DNA of 36,454 bases, from assembly GCA_947628105.1 (NCBI GenBank), contig CANQYN010000002.1:1-36454 (forward strand), in the 5' to 3' direction. Shown piece by piece: positions 33,749-36,454 of this stretch (the first letter of the stretch is position 1; each line of letters opens with the position of its first letter). Made by a program: the position numbers and the translations under genes. Source of the stretch: an uncultured Bacilli bacterium. Its GTDB lineage: Bacteria; Bacillota_I; Bacilli_A; RF39; UBA660. A model generated the notes under the pieces. That model searched no databases and was not told the origin of the DNA. It saw only the letters and a list, made by a program, of their open reading frames with translations.

Positions 33749-34028
33749 ATTTTATATGTTCCTCTATTTTTGTAGTTAATAAATCTTTTTGATTTTGAAA
33801 GAAATTATTTAATAAATCTTTATTACAACCCCGTTCAGAAATCATGTGAGAATTAATAAAGTCACTTGCGATAGCGACTTGCTCTTTTATTGCTTCTCCC
33901 TTTTCTTGAGCAAGTTTCATCGTAGCTGTTGCAAATTGAACAAGTGCATCTAATGAGACATTATTTCCTTCTTGTAAGGCTAACTCACACGATTGATTGA
34001 CTCTTTGCAATCCAACTAATAAATTCAT
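33747..34028 (-). CDS. Unknown small protein
   Basis: The 93-residue protein is predicted to be mostly helical, soluble, and without signal peptide or membrane segment. Recognisable features are an alternation of hydrophobic and acidic residues (QRVNQSCELALQEGN and AQEKGEAIKEQ) and two cysteines, Cys14 and Cys68. I do not recognise a family. Its ATG overlaps the stop of the upstream gene (ATGA) after a GGAGAG ribosome site, so the two proteins are made together and may form a pair. It is closed by its own terminator. Confidence 0.7.
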   Translation of the reverse strand: MNLLVGLQRVNQSCELALQEGNNVSLDALVQFATATMKLAQEKGEAIKEQVAIASDFINSHMISERGCNKDLLNNFFQNQKDLLTTKIEEHIK

Positions 34029-34573
34029 AGTTCAATCTCTCCTTCATTTACTAAAGCATCTACTACCTTGGCAGAATTATTGGTAAAATAAGATTCAAAT
34101 AAAACATCATTCCCAATTAAAGCTGCTACCATGTTGGTGGCGATTACTTCATCATCAAATAAAGTTAATTCTTGGTTGTTTCCTACAATAAAATTCGTTA
34201 GTATCTCTGTATATCCAACATTTAAAGCTAGAAGTTTATTATTTTGATCAAAGCCATAAGTATCATCATGAGCAGTAATAATGCATAAAAGTCCGTGCAT
34301 CAATACGTGTCTCATATCATATCCTTTTTTTATTTCATTAACATTAAAAGATAATGTATTTGTCAAAGGATAATAGTTAACAATTTTTTTGCTTACAAAT
34401 TTATTCGTTCGATCAATTTTTAAATCTTTTAAACGTTCATTTAAATTATTTAGATTGACGGTAGGAAAAAATTTGTTAAAAATAATAATTAACTCTGCCA
34501 TATCTCCTTTTACAGCTTTATCGATATTCTTATTTTGCTCTAATGTTTTAAATATCTCATCTAGCCCCACCAT
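34025..34573 (-). CDS. Unknown protein, possibly a degenerate metallopeptidase-like domain
   Basis: The chosen start gives 182 residues. The region RHVLMHGLLCIITAHDD followed by GFD and LNVGYTEIL (85-125) resembles an arrangement seen in some Firmicutes proteins as FHELLHMA...LNEGYTELL, where HExxH and the following Glu bind zinc. Here those positions read HGLLC (93-97) and N-V-G-Y, so the catalytic Glu, the second His and the third ligand are absent. This comparison is from memory and is tentative. The frame can extend to 34591, but that ATG sits on a promoter-like TGGTAAAAT and has no ribosome site, whereas the ATG at 34571-34573 follows GGTGAT. The gene overlaps the next one by 4 bp. Confidence 0.6.
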   Translation of the reverse strand: MVGLDEIFKTLEQNKNIDKAVKGDMAELIIIFNKFFPTVNLNNLNERLKDLKIDRTNKFVSKKIVNYYPLTNTLSFNVNEIKKGYDMRHVLMHGLLCIITAHDDTYGFDQNNKLLALNVGYTEILTNFIVGNNQELTLFDDEVIATNMVAALIGNDVLFESYFTNNSAKVVDALVNEGEIEL

Positions 34574-34589
34574 TTTTATCACCAATTTC

Positions 34590-34618
34590 ATTTTACCATA
34601 GAATTAGATTTTTTTCTA
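34590..34618 (-). promoter_or_regulatory. Possible promoter of the unknown gene pair
   Basis: The minus strand reads TAGAAA (34613-34618), 17 bases, with TGGTAAAAT as extended -10 (TAAAAT at 34590-34595). The predicted transcript would begin downstream of the upstream alternative ATG, supporting the shorter start of the gene. Confidence 0.4.
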
Positions 34619-34637
34619 TCTTTTTTTCAATACTCTT

Positions 34638-35513
34638 TTAATAAATTCCTTTTTTATATAATTTTTTTATTTCTTGTTTCACTTTTTCTTTATCTTCCGC
34701 ATAAGTAATTCCAAACCATTTATCGTTAGTTTTTAATACTTTTACTTTGATTCCTTTCTCTTCTATCATCTTCGATACAACTTTTGGAAGTAAAAATTCT
34801 GAAGAGATATCATCTTTTTCTAACTGTTGTAAAAATATAGAAAATTCTTTTTCTAATTCATCGATAATACTAGGCTGAAATCCAAAAAAATTCATCGATA
34901 CAATATCATTTTTTTGAATATCATTATTATTATCTGATACGATTACATCATTTTCTAATCTGACATGATAACTTTCCTTGATAGAAATCAATTCATCATT
35001 TTGAGCTAACTTACAAACTCCTCGTGTCACTCCCCCATTTTCACTTAACGTATTCAAAATTTGATAACCTGCCATACAATAATCATATTCTCCTTGATGA
35101 TTAACTAAATAATCATGAACGAGAAGAAAAGCTTCTTTTCCATAATAATCATCGGCATTGATGACGATAAATGGATTTTTAATAAAAGGTTTCGTCGCAA
35201 GAACCGCTTGTCCAGTTCCCCATGGTTTAGTACGATTTCCTACTTCAAAATCGGAAGGAATATCATCTAATCGTTGGAAAACGTATTTACAATCAATTAT
35301 TTTTTCAATTCGATTTCCAATAATTTCTTTAAAATCTTTTTCAATATCTTCTCGAATTACAAAAACAACTTGATTAAACCCCGCTTCTTTCGCTGCTTGT
35401 ATTGAATAATCCATCAATATTTCCCCATTTGGGCCAACTTTTTCTAACTGTTTAATCCCCTTTTTAAACCGGCTTCCTAATCCAGCCGCCATAATTACAA
35501 CACTTGTATTCAT
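34638..35513 (-). CDS. Sugar nucleotidyltransferase family protein
   Basis: The 291-residue protein is a nucleotidyltransferase of the sugar-1-phosphate type. It has the nucleotide-binding loop MAAGLGSRFKKGIKQLEKVG, LMDYSIQAAKEAG, VFVIRED, WGTGQAVLATKP and the metal-binding NADDYYG (149-155 region). No C-terminal left-handed beta-helix is present, so it is not a GlmU or glgC-like fusion. Substrate is uncertain; similar short proteins make NDP-sugars or CDP-alcohols for surface polymers. It sits apart from the capsule operon, 10 bp after a small membrane protein gene, with an AAGGAGG ribosome site. Confidence 0.82.
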   Translation of the reverse strand: MNTSVVIMAAGLGSRFKKGIKQLEKVGPNGEILMDYSIQAAKEAGFNQVVFVIREDIEKDFKEIIGNRIEKIIDCKYVFQRLDDIPSDFEVGNRTKPWGTGQAVLATKPFIKNPFIVINADDYYGKEAFLLVHDYLVNHQGEYDYCMAGYQILNTLSENGGVTRGVCKLAQNDELISIKESYHVRLENDVIVSDNNNDIQKNDIVSMNFFGFQPSIIDELEKEFSIFLQQLEKDDISSEFLLPKVVSKMIEEKGIKVKVLKTNDKWFGITYAEDKEKVKQEIKKLYKKGIY

Positions 35514-35523
35514 TTATACCTCC

Positions 35524-35910
35524 TTAAATATATTTTTCTGCTTCTCCTCGATAAATCATCACAATTGGATAAAAAATAATATGAATTAACATCACGATAA
35601 GAATCGACCAACCGATAATAGGAACGATTAGGCAAAGAATCCAAGCATAAGGATTCATATAAATTTCTCTTCCTGGGACATTTAATTTATCACATACAGA
35701 ACAAGAAATTTGAACGACAAAGACAACGGACATTAAAGCAAGTGGAAAAACACAAGCAAGAGCAGCACCTGCCCAATATTGCCACTTCATATACCAAGCA
35801 TTTTTTTGATATACCTTTAAATAATAAGCTAGTATAAGATGAAAATATCCTTGGGTAATTATCATCAATAATAAATCAACAATCCAATTTTCTTTTTTTA
35901 ATAATGACAT
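35524..35910 (-). CDS. Small membrane protein of unknown function
   Basis: The 128-residue protein has three or four hydrophobic segments (about 9-30, 45-68 and 87-120). A cysteine pair CSVC (70-73) lies on the loop after the second segment, followed by DKLNVPGREIYMNPY. I do not recognise a family. It starts after AGGAGG, 9 bp from the end of mutS and 10 bp before the nucleotidyltransferase gene, so it is probably transcribed from the mutS promoter outside the window. Confidence 0.7.
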   Translation of the reverse strand: MSLLKKENWIVDLLLMIITQGYFHLILAYYLKVYQKNAWYMKWQYWAGAALACVFPLALMSVVFVVQISCSVCDKLNVPGREIYMNPYAWILCLIVPIIGWSILIVMLIHIIFYPIVMIYRGEAEKYI

Positions 35911-35919
35911 AAAATCCTC

Positions 35920-36454
35920 CTATTTAATTTTTTCTTTTAATCGATATAAAATATTTAATGCTTCCATTGGCGTAATTTCCAAAGGATTAATTTTTTTAAT
36001 TTCCTCTTCTAAATCATTTTCTTTCGTAATTAATTCATCTAATGGTAACGATTCTTGAATAATAACATCTCTTTTTTTCTCTTTATTTTCATACACTTTT
36101 AAAATTTGATTTGCCCGATGAATTAATGCCTCTGGAAGATTTGCCAATTTGGCAACATGAATTCCATAACTTTTATCGATACTCCCTTCTTTAATTTTAT
36201 GTAAAAATACTAAATTACCATTTTCTTCATAAGCACTAACATGAATGTTTCTTAGATGTGATAATGTATTTTCTAAGTCAGTCAATTCATGATAATGAGT
36301 AGAAAATAAAGTTTTCGCATGAATATTTTTATGAATATATTCAATGATAGATTGAGCTAAAGCCATTCCATCAAAAGTAGCCGTCCCTCTTCCTAATACA
36401 TCAAATAAGATAAGACTATTTTCGGTAGAATTCGTAATCGCTCGATTCGCTTCA
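35920..36454 (-). CDS. mutS: DNA mismatch repair protein MutS, C-terminal part (5' end outside window)
   Basis: The reading frame stays open to the window edge, so this is the last 177 codons of mutS. The ATPase end is clear: EANRAITNSTENSLILFD, GRGTATFDGMALAQSIIEYIH, LFSTHYHELTDLE, FLHKIKEGSIDKSYGIHVAKLANLP and a C-terminal helical tail. It is very close to B. subtilis MutS in wording. MutS recognises mismatches and uses ATP to signal repair. One oddity is seen: the Walker B element reads LFDVLGRGT, with valine (codon at 36397-36399) where the family has the catalytic glutamate (LFDEIGRGT). A GAA to GTA change of one base would explain it. Confidence 0.93.
   Translation of the reverse strand, partial: EANRAITNSTENSLILFDVLGRGTATFDGMALAQSIIEYIHKNIHAKTLFSTHYHELTDLENTLSHLRNIHVSAYEENGNLVFLHKIKEGSIDKSYGIHVAKLANLPEALIHRANQILKVYENKEKKRDVIIQESLPLDELITKENDLEEEIKKINPLEITPMEALNILYRLKEKIK

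Overview
The window is a low-GC, gene-dense stretch of a Bacillota-type chromosome. TGA is used as an ordinary stop (for example in several ATGA stop/start overlaps), so this is not the Mycoplasma code. Gram-positive ribosome sites (AGGAGG), LCP-type capsule attachment, a CapA homologue and a B. subtilis-like MutS C-terminus fit an uncultured or host-associated member of the Bacilli/Erysipelotrichia side of the phylum; this placement is inference. Nearly every gene lies on the minus strand; the one exception is a tyrosine recombinase.

Reading in the direction of transcription (high to low coordinates): the 5'-truncated end of mutS, a small membrane protein, a sugar nucleotidyltransferase and two small unknown genes (36454-33747); a murE-like/mraY operon (33605-31225) closed by a perfect bidirectional terminator; a recombinase island (about 31144-29918); a capsule/exopolysaccharide operon of about 18 kb (29873-11916) followed by its LCP ligase (11859-10405); a peptidoglycan-precursor operon murF-like/murE/alr/D-aspartate-ligase-like/asnB/asnB (10294-1202); and a single gene fusing a type IV pseudopilin N-terminus to a phage-tail-collar domain (1116-13).

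The capsule operon reads as a Wzx/Wzy-type system: an initiating phosphoglycosyltransferase, a DUF4422 transferase, a HAD-fusion protein, two GT4-type glycosyltransferases, a Wzy-like polymerase, CapA, a Wzx-like flippase, a TupA-like ATP-grasp protein, UDP-glucose dehydrogenase, three tandem GT-C-like (DUF6020-like) membrane proteins, a UDP-galactopyranose-mutase-like flavoprotein and a three-TM CpsA-like LCP protein that would attach the polymer to peptidoglycan.

The most interesting element is the island in front of that operon. A solitary tyrosine recombinase with a complete R-K-H-R-H-Y active site is bracketed by one 15-bp site on the left and two inverted copies on the right. Each site has an outward-facing extended -10 promoter about 20 bp inside it. 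The three promoters differ in quality (TATAAT with 19-bp spacing, TATAAT with 17-bp spacing, and TATAGC). Inversion would therefore swap which promoter drives the capsule, giving what looks like a self-contained three-state phase-variation switch. A second theme is cell-wall chemistry: an Aslfm-like ATP-grasp ligase, two AsnB paralogues, two dissimilar MurE paralogues and a membrane-anchored MurF suggest an amidated, branched or otherwise modified stem peptide.
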